The notes under the pieces were generated by a model, which made no database searches, was not told where the DNA came from, and worked only from the letters and a program-made list of their open reading frames with translations. Of a stretch of DNA of 64,000 nt, positions 22,201-34,387 are shown piece after piece. Numbering within the stretch: the stretch's first letter is position 1; the number at the start of each line of letters is the position of its first letter. The stretch is from Panonychus citri. Its lineage: Eukaryota > Arthropoda > Arachnida > Trombidiformes > Tetranychidae. The stretch covers positions 416,501 to 480,500 of the forward strand of contig NW_026515548.1 in assembly GCF_014898815.1 (NCBI RefSeq), in the 5' to 3' direction. Position numbers and translations under genes: made by a program.

Positions 22201-25200
22201 TGGTTCATAATTTTTGATTCTTACGAAAATCAAAGAAACGAATGAAAGAAAACAAGAACTATCAAATTAGATATTCCACTGAATATCAGAATGAACAAAA
22301 AGTTTTTTGTTCTTAAATTTTTTTGTTTCCTTTTAAATCAACAGTTGATTGCTGACCCGTTGATTTAATGATACACTTTCATTGGAAAATATTATAGTTT
22401 TATCTGTGATCATTCACCAAGATTAGAATTAGAAATTCAAATCATGAAAAATCAACAATGAAACTTATTGAAATTACAAAATCATTTTAGTTTAATGTTT
22501 CACTTTCTGATGATAATCAGTTACTTTGATTAACTAGATGGCCAATTATGCAACTGATTTACATCAACGTGATGATTTATACATGGTAATAGACGGAATC
22601 TTACCTGGTACCGAGAAAAAAGTTCCAACCCAAGTGATCAATTTGATTAAGGCTAAAACATTTACCTTTAATCATTTCATATTCCATTGACTTACATTCT
22701 TGATAATTTGATTTTCTTCTCGATGTACATCGTATATGATTAATACTCCATCTCTTTGTATGAGCCTTTTGATTGTTTCGCACGATAAAATGAGATTCAG
22801 ATCAATGAGATGAACCAAACAAACTGAGCTCAAAATTGCTCAGAATGTAAATCAACTTTTCTAACAATTTACTTTTATCAATGAAAAACACGAAACTAAT
22901 CAACTCTAATTGAAAGTATAAATCATTTTGTTTATTTATTAATATTAATAAATTATTACATTTTGATTGATTTGATTTGTGATGATTTTAATTTGGAAAA
23001 GAACTATCAATAAATCATCAAATTCAATTGTTTAAATCTTTGTCTAAATTGTCCATTGTTTTCAATTCAACTGTTGCGATTAAACTTTAATTGTGATCAT
23101 TTATTTTATTCTAATCTACATGTAATTGCATGTTACCTGAAATATGAATTTAAATGTTTTCTAATCACGAGAGGCAATTGAATGTTGTCAATAAACAATC
23201 AATAAATCATTAATTGCGATCTCAGTTCAATTTTTAATTGTTCTTTGGTTTTTTTTTTAATTCTCTAATTAGTCTGGAAAAAGTTTTCATAATCAACACC
23301 ATTTGATTCGCCAATTCAATTGGAATTCATCATTTTGTTGACATTATTTATCCAAATACTGAATGGCCGTTGTAGTTAATCATCATTCTGTAAATAGTAG
23401 TAATCGTCTCCTAATTGAGTTGCTGTTTACAGCCAATTGAAAAAGTAATTAATGATTAGCTGAGTAAACAATATATTAAAAGTGATTGTAAGATTATGAG
23501 CAATTTAAACAAAGTTACAATAAATGAGACCACTGAGATTATTTGAAGATTTGGTGATGAAAATCACATTCAGATAATATGAAAGGTTATTCATGAATAA
23601 ATCATGAATTGTGAATCCATGAATGTTGATAAATATTAATCAACGAAGGCGATAATCTTGAATAGTATCTCCATGTAATCTGATAATCAAGGTTATCTTT
23701 AATAATCAAATGCAATTTATGAGTAACAAATTAAAGGTTCATGAGATGAAGATAAATTGTTCACCATGTAATTGGAAATAAATACCTGAAGAATAAAATC
23801 TTATTAATATGATGCTAATTATAGATAATTATCTAAACTCCGACGATTTCATAATAACGTTGAAGGCTTAGTAAACTCAATTGTGATCAAAACAAAGCAT
23901 AAATCAATCAAGTAAATTAATTGAATATAATGAATGATTAAAGGGGAAAACAAGATCGATTGACAATTAAGACTGGTGATGGTTAATAAGGTTCAGTTGG
24001 TGGCAAGTGAATTGGTTAAGTTATCGAGTTAAAAATTAATCAAATAAAAACACACCAATGGAGCAAATAGTTAACACGTTAATACGTTAATAGTTATTAG
24101 ATTAGAAGACATGAAATAATAATCAAAAAGCATGATGATGATGAGATTTGACAATCGATTATAAAGAGACAATAATCAATAGAGAAACAAAAACAAATCA
24201 ATTGTTTCCTTGTTTTGCCAAATCGGAAATTGTATTGATCGTCATCGTCTTCATGATTATTAGTTGACATTAGGCAACAGGTAAAAGATTAAGATAATGA
24301 TGAAGGAGCAGATAAAAGATGAGAGAACGAGATACTTTTGTCTCTCTCTCTCCCTCAGGGGTGATAATTGTGCTCAAGTGACAGATAATATTGTACATGG
24401 TGTTTATGTTTAGCAAATTAGCAACTTTGTTGATCAGTTGATTGTGCTTAGGAAATGGGCCAGTTGGTGACGATACAGAGAGAAGTCAAATTGTCACACT
24501 TGAATTATTGTGACAATAACTATCAATTGACTGATGGGTCGTAATTATTATTACAAATACAATCAATTCTCTTTCTTTTTCTTCTCTCTCACTTTACATG
24601 ATCGCCATCTTATTTTTTATCTTCCATCTAAAGGGTAAGTAAGGTGATAATTTTTTTCGCCTAAATGAGTCCGGAAGAATATCTTCTCTCTCTCTCTCTT
24701 CCAATGAATTTTAACTTTGTTGATGATAATGTGATCAGTGTAACGTTCAGTTGAAGATAGAAAATGAATATTTTTTCATTTTCTTTCTTTTTCTCTTTCT
24801 ATTTCTCCTCTTTCCATGGTACAAATGCCTTGAAGGATTCCAACTGTGCACCATTAGTCGCAAAAAATTTTCTGCCCCGATTGTTTTCATCTCTCTTTTT
24901 CTCTTTCTTTTGGATGAGCATCTTCTTACTTATTGATAACTTGTTGAATTAGATTGATTTGGTGGCCAACCGAGCATCATCATCATCATCATAAACTCAT
25001 TTGAATAATCATTCATCCTCATTGAAAATTAACTTTTTTCTCATAAAACAAAATCCAATTGTTCTACTGAGCTACAGAATGGACAATGTCCGTTCGTTTG
25101 AATAATTAGAGTTCACATCGATCGGTTCGATGACAACGACATACCAAAAGAAAAGTACGAATGTCCTCTTGATCTTAGTACCAAAAACTTCTTCGTGAAT

Positions 25201-27414
25201 TTGCAAAGGTAATGCGTTGGTCGAAGGTGAAGAGTAAAGGTATTCGATTTCTGTGTGGTTAATGTGAGTTCCAAACTTTTATTTAATTGTGTTGATTAGA
25301 AATCTAATTAGTTGGATTTTCTTAGACGAAATGGCTGAAGGAGAGGGAGAGACATTAATTATATTTGTTTTCTTCCTTATTGTTGGTCAAACATCAATAA
25401 ATTAATTTCACGATCGAATGGTCTTCATTCATTAGATGAGTTTTTTCATTTTCTTTTCATTATCACATCATGAGGCGAATTGAGGTTTCCTGTTGAAATA
25501 ATTCAAGAGTTATATTAATAACTTGAGACTCAAGCTCGTTGTCGGTCATTTTCAGGGACAGAGGTTCGATCTACATCAACTACCGATGACCAAAGTAAAT
25601 TGTTTCGAAATATTTGCCAAGCGACTGAACAACTAATTAGAATTAACAAATTAGATTCAGCTGATTCTCTCACAGTTCTGTATCAACAGCTGATCTCTTT
25701 TTAATTATGTGAAAATTTGACAAGTTCACATGATGAGTAGACTTTTTGTTTTCTCTAATCAGTAATTTTCTTACATGGAAGTAATTAATATGATGACAAT
25801 TTTCTAATTAATCAGAAAGAAGCTCGATGTTGATTCGATTCGTAAAACTATTAATCTCGTCGAATGTTAAGAATGAAAAAAGATCAATTTTCTGTACCAA
25901 ATCGTCATTTCCGTGTCTGTGTTCAGTTTAAACCGTCGGTGGAATCATGAGAATTGTAAATTGTCCGTTAAATTGTTTCCAATAGATTAGATTGTACAAT
26001 GTACGATGTTAAAGTAACAAGGGGATCGTTAAATTGTTATCATTACCATTACAATTATCTTTATTATTATTGTTATGATTACGCGACCTGTTGATGATCA
26101 ATTGCCAACACCAAGGGGTGAGAAGTTGAATGCACAGATATGAACATATATTGTCTAATATAAATTATTTTCCCTTTAGAAGGATCAAGACAAAACCACA
26201 ATTAAATTTAATCCAGTTCTGCTTTTGTTACCAGACTATTGTTCCATGTAATTTAATTTGTTTCTCTCAACTACAAGTCTCAAAAAGGAAAAGAATCAAA
26301 GATTCACTTGAGATACTTGGATTTTCTTAATCATCATTATCTACAATTATAATCACAGTGGTAATCAGCTTAATGATCATGTTAACTGATGAAAAGATGA
26401 TGATATCTCCTAATATTTTCACCAAAGTTAAATAAGTAAATCAATCAAGAGATAGTAACAATTTGCCATCAATTTGTGATCATTTGTATTACCAGAAGTC
26501 AAAGAGACACAAATACATTGTTTCCTTAAAGTTACAAATCAATTAAGTTAATTTACTAATACAAATTAACTCAACTAAATCTAACACCAGGCTCAGCTAT
26601 TTAACACTAATCTAATTGTGCACAAGGAAAATGGTTCATCGACAATTTTATTACAATAATTACAATTAAGTTGATGTTTTGTCTGTTGAAAAAAGTGATT
26701 CCAATTAGGAATCAGTTTTTACTTCATAATCTATTGATTGTTGCATATTTTTCATTGATTCAGAGCTGAATCTGTTCATGTGACCCTGATATGGGTGACA
26801 GATCAACCAGTCATATAATATTATCAATGATTGCGTATCCTTAATCAGTGTACAAATTAATCGGAAGCAATCATCTCAATCATAATCATCTTTTAATTTG
26901 GGACATCTTTTTTTTGATGGAAAAAACTTAGAATTGATCACTGATTTTAAACCAATCAACTGATTGTTTCAATTTTGTTAATTAACTTTACTGATGTTTT
27001 AATTACTCTTTTTTCAAATAAAGTGATTCTCATTTCACCAAATTCAGTCCAAACTGTGACTTCAATCGAGCGGATTTACGGACTAACTTGTCTTGTTGAT
27101 TAATTGTTTAGTAATTACTATAATTTGATGGATAATTAATGGAATGATTTTCAAATTAATGGAAGACAATTAAATTTTGATTGATTCGAAAGAGAGAAAC
27201 CAAAATTCTGACCAATAATCAATCAAGATTAACGGATTTCAATTCAATAACAGTCTAACCCTCGATGAGGATTTTGGTTAAAACAATAAAAGCATAAAGA
27301 TCTTAATTGTTAGTAGTAAATTAATGACGCAATTGAAATACTATTAATACAATCTTATTAATAATCGACACTAGAACATCTAATTATCTGCAACGGCGAT
27401 TCAATGGATCAATT

Positions 27415-27672
27415 TGATTAAAAATTTCAATTATCATTTAATCAAATGCAAGTCGAAGATTATTCAAACTTCAATTGATGTAAATGCAAATGATTATGAA
27501 AATTTATTGACTGATTTCAATTGAAATTTATAAATTGTCTCCCACTGTTAACAATTAAGAACCTACAACAGGCGGATAAATTGATTTGATTTCAATTGTT
27601 TGATTAAAAATTTCAATTATCATTTAATCAAATGCAAGTCGAAGATTTTTCAACAATTGATGTAAATGCAAA
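27415..27672 (+). repeat. Direct duplication of about 75 bp, 186 bp apart
   Basis: Copy 1 (27415-27490) and copy 2 (27601-27672) share an identical 46-bp block that begins TGATTAAAAATTTCAATTAT and ends CAAGTCGAAGAT. Both continue to CAATTGATGTAAATGCAAA with a few differences and a small length change. The intervening 110 bp is not repeated. No coding potential is seen. It could be a local tandem duplication or two copies of a short dispersed repeat. Confidence 0.75.
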
Positions 27673-28598
27673 GCTCAAAAAGCTCAAATTAAACATTGAT
27701 TTGATTGAAAAATGAACAAATTTGAGATAGAATCGCGAAAATCATGAGCGACTAAAATTGGTGCAATTAACTGGTACAAGCAATTAATCAAAACGAAATC
27801 ACCTCTAAATTAAAATCCATCAAAAAAACAATATTTCATTTAGTTCTGATCAATAGACCATTTGATAAACAAAATGACCTGAAAATCAACAAACGGACTT
27901 GGAAATGTAAAAGTGACCTAATGAAACAGTTAAGACAGATTATCAATGTACTGTGGTAATAATAATGTAATTAACTGATTGTCTGTTTTCAATTGTTATC
28001 AACTATGTTATGGTTAACTTGGCACTCTTTTGACAAGGTCAGTGCATTGATTTGTTCATTGTTTAATCAACAATCAGATGTGATGTATCACAAATATATT
28101 GAGCCCAAGAAACAATAGTAACCACAACATTTTACCTGCGATTTGTTTGATTTACCTCATTTATTATTTACTAACAATGACAATTAAAACAACTTTCTAA
28201 TTTGGTCAAATCATTGATTGTAAACTAGTTTTTAATTACCAATCATTCAAGTTATTGATAATTTAAGATGATTTTGTGTTCGGCAATCAATGTTACAGTT
28301 AAGTAGACACAAAGTTTAATTGGAACATTTTTAATTAATTATTAAGTTTTTATGTTTACATACAATTGAATTAAATTTGATCGATTTTCTTTTTTTTCCA
28401 GTAAATCAATTTGATTGAATTTTTAAGGGTTGAGTTAAACTCATAGGAAAAGATGATTTTTATGATTGATCGAACTTCGTTAATTGTTGAAAAAGGTTTC
28501 TCTCATCTTAATCATTCGATAAGGTCACTTTTATTATTTAATTTAAATTCTGCACTAAAAAAACGTGATAACCGTTAGTTTTAATACAGATAATTGTC

Positions 28599-31562
28599 TT
28601 AGACTTTCAGTAGATTAATTTTTAGAAATTGACTTTGAGCTAATCCTTCAAGACTGGAAAGCTCCTTGACAACTGAAGCTAATTGATCAACGTGAGTTTT
28701 GTAATTTATTCCTCCGCCGGTGGATCGTTTTTCACCATAGACAACTTTTCCATCGAATTCGTTAACTTCCAGTTTAAATTCAGGTCCAATTGTTGAAATT
28801 GTACAGCCCAAACTCTCTTCGATTTCACCTAAAAGCTATTTGAATACATGATAAAACTCTTATAATTAATTTGCCTAAATTTTATCGTCAACTTGAGTCT
28901 ATTACCTGTAATTCATTATACCAGATACAACAACCGCCGTCTTGCGTTAAATTTGTATTAAAACAATTTTTTCCTCTACTAGCACAATTAGAATGGAACC
29001 AAACTTTTTCAGGTACAGAAGCAACAAGGCTTACAGCAAGACCCATTCTCTCAGCTCGGCCAACTCGACCTATTCTATGGACATAATTAGCTTTTTCGTC
29101 AGGGAGAGTTACTTGAATCACGAATGGAATACCTGAATAAAAGAAATGAATAAGTTTAGATTCGTATTTAGCTTTTTAATTGCAATCAATTCACCTCTTA
29201 TATCGATACCACGAGCGGCTACATCTGTACATATTAAAAATTTCACTTCGGCTTTTTTGAACTTTTCTAAATTGGCCTTACGCTCCTGAGGTTTTCGATC
29301 ACCGTGTAGACACACACATGAATATTTTTTATTCTGACGAGAACCTGAATCGAAAATAGAAAAATCATTAAAACAATTATTTCTAATCAATGAATATTCA
29401 ATAAATACACTTACCTCCTCCTAAATCATTTAGGTGGTTTTCCAAATTATCACAATCAAGTTTAGTTCGACAGAATATAATTGCTTGGTCTATTTTGAGA
29501 GCATCAATCGCTTTAACAGTGTATTCACCTGGTAAATTACGTACATGAAAGATAAAATATTGAATGTTTTTCTAATTGTTTTCTTTTAAACATTACCTTT
29601 GAGTATTTTGATCGCTTCACTTAAAGTATCAGCATTTGGCTGATTGGGATTAATCTTGTCTTTGGCATGAACAGCGTCAGTGGTGATTGTTTTTTTCAAT
29701 CGTTTCCAAAGATCGTCTTTTCTGGGATCGATTTGGAAAACGACATGATGAACAGTCTCTGGTACAGAATCTTCGCCCTGAAACAAGAAGATCGAATTAA
29801 TATCTATGTTCTGGTGATGAACATGGAGGTTTCGCAAGTAAAATTCACCTTTAAATCGACCCAAGTTGGAAAGAACATCAATTTCTCTGCGAGTTTCTTT
29901 ACATCGAAATTATGTAAAGTTGCTGAACAAACAATCATCTGAAGTCTTTTACCATCATCAAACATTCTGGGAATTTGCGCATGAAGACGATTAATTATGT
30001 CGGTATGACCTTGTTGTAGGAGACCATCGACTTCATCAAGGATGAAAAATCTATGAAATGAGATGAAATGTGAAAACTCGAGGCTTGGGTTCAATTTAAT
30101 GAAAACGAAATTACCTGCATTGTTTTAGACTCAGAGCATTATTGAAAACTAAATCTTCTAACCTTCCGGGAGTAGCGACAACAATGTCAACTCCCTGACG
30201 AATCTGATCAATCTGTTCTTTGGCATTACCTCCACCGATAATTAACAATAGTCTCAAGTCTCCTGGAAGATATTTTTTGAACGATTCTAAACATTTAAAC
30301 GTTTGTTCAGCCAATTCTCTACTTGGTTCAATAATTACTGCCCTTGGGCCTGATCCTTTGGACTTATCATCGTTTGATGAACTGATATTGGTATTGTTTA
30401 CGAATTGAGATTTGGGTGCTTTGGAGACCCATGTAGTCCCAGGAGGTGCATCAGTTTTGCCTAAATTACCAAGATAAAAGATCAGGTCAGTTTCTCATCA
30501 AAGGATTATATCGCTAAAATATTCTTACCATCAGCTGCTTTTTCAAATCGTACAGTGACCATTGCATTTTTTGTACATACACAAGGATAAAATGCCTGAT
30601 TGACAAGGTTTTTGGGAATTTGAAAAGCTTCACCGAGGTATTCGCCGTTTTTGGTCCAAGCGATTGTTTCGCCGGCAAAATCTATTATATTCCCTATGAC
30701 ATCACCTCGATCACCAAAAGTTTTTCCATAGCTTTCAAAATTCCGTGAGTTACTTTTTTTAGCAGTTCCACCGAAGCCGAAACCGAGCTTATCTGTTCCT
30801 AAATCAAGAGACGCATTACTAAGAGCCCAACCAACACGAGCTAATCCCGGTTCTTTGAAATAGACTTCATAATAGAATTTGTTGTTTTTAGATTTTGCAT
30901 CTCTGACAACACCGCGATTTGATCGAACTCCTTGCCATTGCTTAGCATCTTTACTTTGACAACTGAGTCCGTCGTTACTAACGACAAGATTTTCAGACCG
31001 ATCTTTAAATGCCAACAACCATTTATCTATAGTTTGATTAGACGATTTACCTCTGTCTTTATCTGAGAATTAGAAATCGTGAATATAATTAGTCAATCGG
31101 AAATTATTGTGACCCAGTTTCTTCATCTATGGTGCATGAATCATCTTTTCACTGAAATTGATTCTCACCATTTAATGTCTCCCAAACAATTTGTAAAACT
31201 GGTAAACAGAAAGCACCCGTTTTACCAGATCCCGTTTCGGCTGCCATAAGAACATCACCTCCGCCTAAAATCAAAGGAATCGCTTCAGCTTGAATGTCGG
31301 TCGGTAAACTAAAAGCAAAAGAATAAAAGTAATTAGAAAGACGAGCTGACGAAAGCAAAATCCAATAGAAATTCTATCCAACGTGTGATTGTAACATTTC
31401 CACCAAGAGGACAATAATTTCTCCACTAATTACCTCCACTCCATTTCTTCCACAGCTTTGCCAATCTCGGGAAAAATGCCCATTTCTGCATAGAAAAGAG
31501 ATGGAATTAAACAGGAATGACCAAAGACCAGAAGATGTTTACTTACCTTCGAATGCAGCCAT
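28599..31562 (-). CDS. DDX1: DEAD-box RNA helicase DDX1 with SPRY insert
   Basis: ATP-dependent RNA helicase of the DDX1 family, which acts in the tRNA-ligase complex and RNA processing. Eleven exons: 31562-31547, 31485-31434, 31308-31169, 31062-30529, 30460-30115, 30050-29849, 29777-29597, 29528-29415, 29344-29195, 29132-28906, 28835-28599. All phases agree and give 732 aa (human 740). Visible parts: MAAFE start, Q-motif region, Walker A AAETGSGKTGAF, then the DDX1-specific SPRY domain (YYEVYFKEPGLARVGWAL...LGFGFGG) between motifs I and Ia, PSRELAEQT, VVATPGRLEDL, motif II, SATLHNFDVKKL, AIIFCRT, CLHGDRKP, TDVAARGID and HRIGRVGRAERMG. Motif II reads DEVD (in FFILDEVDGLL) instead of DEAD. An acidic, Cys-containing C-terminal segment follows as in DDX1. 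Confidence 0.97.
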
Positions 31563-32083
31563 TTTCTGTAATTCTCTCTGTCTAATTGTCACTTGAAGAT
31601 TAGAAGAGGAAATCAAATTCTATGTTAACCAAACGAGTGACAAATTGGTTTGCAAATCAGGAAAGAGAAAAATTGATGATAAACAGAAGATAAAAAGGTT
31701 GAATAGGTCCAATTAGAAGATTATAATAGTTTATTTTGAAATTAAAAGATTCGCATAATGCTTAAAGATGTTAGAGTGAACAACACAATCAAAATAATTA
31801 ATTGAATTTAAATGTCAAAGAATAATTTGTCGATAGAAAGTTAATTAAAGTATAAATGAGCCACAGAATTAGAAATTTGAATCAATGATGAACCGATTCG
31901 AGTCAATTAATCGAAGATTTTTATCTGAATAGATCGCAATAGAAACGATTGTAGACAGGGAGAAAGACAGAGACAAAAGAAAGAGAACAAAAATTCATGC
32001 ATGGAGATCGATAAAGATCTGGATTGATCGATCTTGAAATAATCGATGATCGAACATCAATACTGTTTGTTTACGACGAAAAT
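31563..32083. other. Intergenic spacer upstream of DDX1
   Basis: About 520 bp between the DDX1 start codon and the stop of GTSF1-like paralog 1, both on the minus strand. It should hold the DDX1 promoter. No exon or repeat was recognised. Confidence 0.5.
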
Positions 32084-32860
32084 TTAAGCTGAAGCTGCAG
32101 CTTGTTCTTGAGCTTGTTTAGCCAGAAAAGCCGCTGTTCTGGCGGCCTTTTTTCTCATCTGAGCCGCTTTTCTTTTCGCTGTTTTAACGGCGTTAGTTCG
32201 TTCTCGTTCTTGTCGTATTTTATCGAGCCTTTCTTCTTCTTCCCTCTTTTCTTTTTCTCGTTTTTCACGTTCGATTCTCTCTTTTTCTGCTCTCGCCTCC
32301 ATAATTGGAGCCATTTCTCTTTCCTTTTGTCTTTCGAAAGTGTCCTGGACTAATCTTTCTCTGATTTTCTTTTTCTGGGCTGGTGGTAAATTCTGGTAGT
32401 GGAAAGTATTTTCTCCATGAGCACTGGTCACTTCGGTGCTTGGTGCTTCTAATCCTGGAGCCACATAGTTAACTTTGACTGGGGCTGTGTTCCATTCGGA
32501 GTCCCAATCATCAGTTGACGTTTGTTGGTGAGATGGACCAGCGATGTTCATGCCTCCCATTAGTCCAGCTAATTGTTCAGAAACTTGAGGCTTTTTGGAA
32601 TCAATACTATCCCATTCTTCTTGTTCCCTTTTTTTGTTTTCTGCAGCAGCTGAATTGTAGTCTGGACAAGTCTTCAAATGATGAGCATAAAGTTCCGGTT
32701 CAATTCGATGAAGACTATTGAAAGGACAAATTTCCAGTTTTTTAGTCGATTTCTGTGCACATTTAGCAACATGAACACTGAAGCCTTTCGGTTTAACTTT
32801 ATGGTTCAAGTCATAGGGACAAATCATCAAGAGAGGTTCGGGTGGAATATAAGTCGCCAT
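32084..32860 (-). CDS. CHHC zinc-finger protein, GTSF1/Asterix-like, paralog 1
   Basis: Intronless coding region of 258 aa; the start is the ATG at 32860 (the codon before it is GTG). Two tandem U11-48K-type CHHC fingers are exact: C14-x5-H20-x9-H30-x3-C34 and C45-x5-H51-x9-H61-x3-C65, in MICPYDLNHKV...HVAKC and ICPFNSLHRI...HLKTC. This double finger is the hallmark of GTSF1 (Asterix in Drosophila), an RNA-binding cofactor of Piwi proteins in piRNA silencing. A conserved block follows (GENTFHYQNLPPAQKKK), then a long charged coiled coil (EKERIEREKREKEKREEEE) ending in Ala-rich AFLAKQAQEQAAASA. GTSF1 proteins are usually about 170 aa, so the tail is unusual. A TTCTCAG acceptor two bases before the ATG suggests a 5' UTR intron. 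A piRNA role is inference. Confidence 0.85.
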   Translation of the reverse strand: MATYIPPEPLLMICPYDLNHKVKPKGFSVHVAKCAQKSTKKLEICPFNSLHRIEPELYAHHLKTCPDYNSAAAENKKREQEEWDSIDSKKPQVSEQLAGLMGGMNIAGPSHQQTSTDDWDSEWNTAPVKVNYVAPGLEAPSTEVTSAHGENTFHYQNLPPAQKKKIRERLVQDTFERQKEREMAPIMEARAEKERIEREKREKEKREEEERLDKIRQERERTNAVKTAKRKAAQMRKKAARTAAFLAKQAQEQAAASA

Positions 32861-33357
32861 CACTGAGAAGCCAAAAGCCTCAAATGCACAATAAAATCAA
32901 ACAAGAAAAACGAAAAACCAAATTTCTTAAAAAAGGGTAAGATGAAGGTGATGTAAGTTTGTAGGAAATTACGAAGAAACTGATAAAATTGAGATGGTCG
33001 TTTAAAAGAAACTTTGGACAGAAAATGTAAGAAACGAACAAGTTCAATGATTGAACTTCAATCCCCAAGTGAATTTAATCAACTAAAATATTTAATTAAC
33101 CAAAAGGAGATCCAAACGAGCGACATCTCTTGGGATGCGAAGGTAAGAAGTAGTTACGATTGGTTAACAAGAGTAACCATCGAGTGAATCTAATCAGTCA
33201 TCGTTTGGATTTACGAGGTAATTGAGTCGATTGTTGAGTGAACATCGATCAATCGTATCAATGGAAACTCATTTCTCTGTTTGTTCATTAAGAGAAAACA
33301 AAACAAAATAAATTACAAGTGAATCATTTTGTTTATTTGTTCTTTCATTCTAATCCC
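32861..33357. promoter_or_regulatory. Divergent promoter region, GTSF1-like 1 / thymidylate kinase
   Basis: About 500 bp separate the two head-to-head start codons. On the plus strand GCGAAG|GTAAGAAG near 33140 looks like a leader-exon donor. On the minus strand an acceptor abuts the paralog 1 ATG. The shared region therefore probably holds 5' UTR exons of both genes. No defined motif can be assigned. Confidence 0.35.
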
Positions 33358-34250
33358 ATGGCTCATCCATCTCGTGGGGCTTTGATTGTGATCGAGGGAA
33401 TTGATCGAGTTGGCAAATCTACTCTCTGTCAATCATTAATCGCCCTTTTGACCTCGGAAAATGCAAGTGTCGAGCTGATCCGTTTTCCGTCTCGTTCAAC
33501 TAATATCGGCAAATTCATCGACAATCACCTTAAACCAGGAGGCGATTTGCTCAATGACCAAACTGTTCATTTGCTGTTTTCCGCTAATCGTTGGGAAATG
33601 AAAGAATCGATGCTGAATAAACTTCTCGCTGGAAAAACTTTAATTGTCGATAGATATTCTTACTCTGGTGTGGCCTATTCTGCTGCTAAAAAGGTAATTT
33701 TATTTTATTTTCGTTATTTTAATTTGTTTGCTTCTTTTATAACCTTGTGATCTTTTCAAAGAGATTTAAACATTTATTAGTCTGAAGAGTCAACATGTGA
33801 TTTAAAGCTTCTTTTGTGCTTTTTTATGCTTCCAAGAAAAGAGCTAAAGTGTTTCTATTATTTATATTTTCCATAGAAATTGTCCCTTGATTGGTGCAAA
33901 GCTCCGGAAAAGGGCTCATTAAACCAGATTTGGTTATTTATCTGTCTGCCGACGCTGAAGTGATCGCTAAAAGGCCAGGATTTGGGGATGAAATTTATGA
34001 GAAAAAAAGTTTCCAAATAGAAGTCGCTTCTGTGTATGAACAATTGAAAGATAAAGATTGGAAAGTAAGTGACCGATTTGATTTAAGCTTTTAATTGATT
34101 TTATTGATTCATTTTGTTTTTTTCTTAATCGGATCTTAGTTGATCGATGCCAATCAAAGACCTGAGGAAGTTCTTGCCATTGCCATTGGAGAGATTAAAA
34201 AAACCATGGAAAATGCTACTGAAAAGCCAATCGCTCAACTTTGGGAGTAA
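33358..34250 (+). CDS. DTYMK: Thymidylate kinase (dTMP kinase), frameshifted by one base
   Basis: Phosphorylates dTMP to dTDP for DNA synthesis. Exons are 33358-33693, 33877-34064 and 34140-34250, with introns of 183 and 75 bp. The start is MAHPSRGALIVIEG; the longer frame to 33319 starts with GTG. Visible: P-loop EGIDRVGKST, RFPSRSTNIG, LLFSANRWE, VDRYSYSGVAYS, then LSLDWCKAPEK / GLIKPDLVIYLS, and the C-terminal TEKPIAQLWE. In exon 2 the frame of LDWCKAPEK does not run into GLIKPD. The break is at the run GGAAAAGGG (33906-33914), where one extra A would restore both the frame and the phase of exon 3, giving 211 aa (human 212). I think this is a single-base assembly deletion; a young pseudogene is the alternative. 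It is nested between two GTSF1-like genes. Confidence 0.9.
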
Positions 34251-34387
34251 TCAAACTAATTCATTATAAAAATATTTATTTGAGTTGAAATGTAAGACAA
34301 TTTTTGTAACAATCAGAAAACTTTCAATTGATTTGAATTCAATTAAAGTTTTATTTTTGTAAACTTGCTGATCGCAAACGATAAATT

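Larger units (their letters stand above)
16465..28598. other. 12-kb gene desert with weak exon candidates
   Basis: Between the mucin-like gene and DDX1 there is about 12 kb of AT-rich sequence without any reading frame I can assign. It holds simple repeats (GAT runs near 16753-16774 and 16925-16980, a GA run near 19213-19234, TC runs near 24342 and 24689) and a direct duplication at 27415-27672. Small segments with splice-like borders on the minus strand occur at 17565-17697, 19345-19369 and 22605-22652. A less AT-rich, coding-like island lies at about 24800-25620. None of these makes a complete gene by reading alone. Confidence 0.5.

Noticed and set aside
22601..22783. 60-aa minus frame as a gene
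   Set aside because: The frame crosses several internal splice-like signals and has no resemblance; only the 48-nt segment 22605-22652 is kept as a weak exon candidate.
25555..25625. tRNA-like B-box (GGTTCGATC)
   Set aside because: The flanking bases do not form a T-stem, and no A-box or acceptor stem is present.
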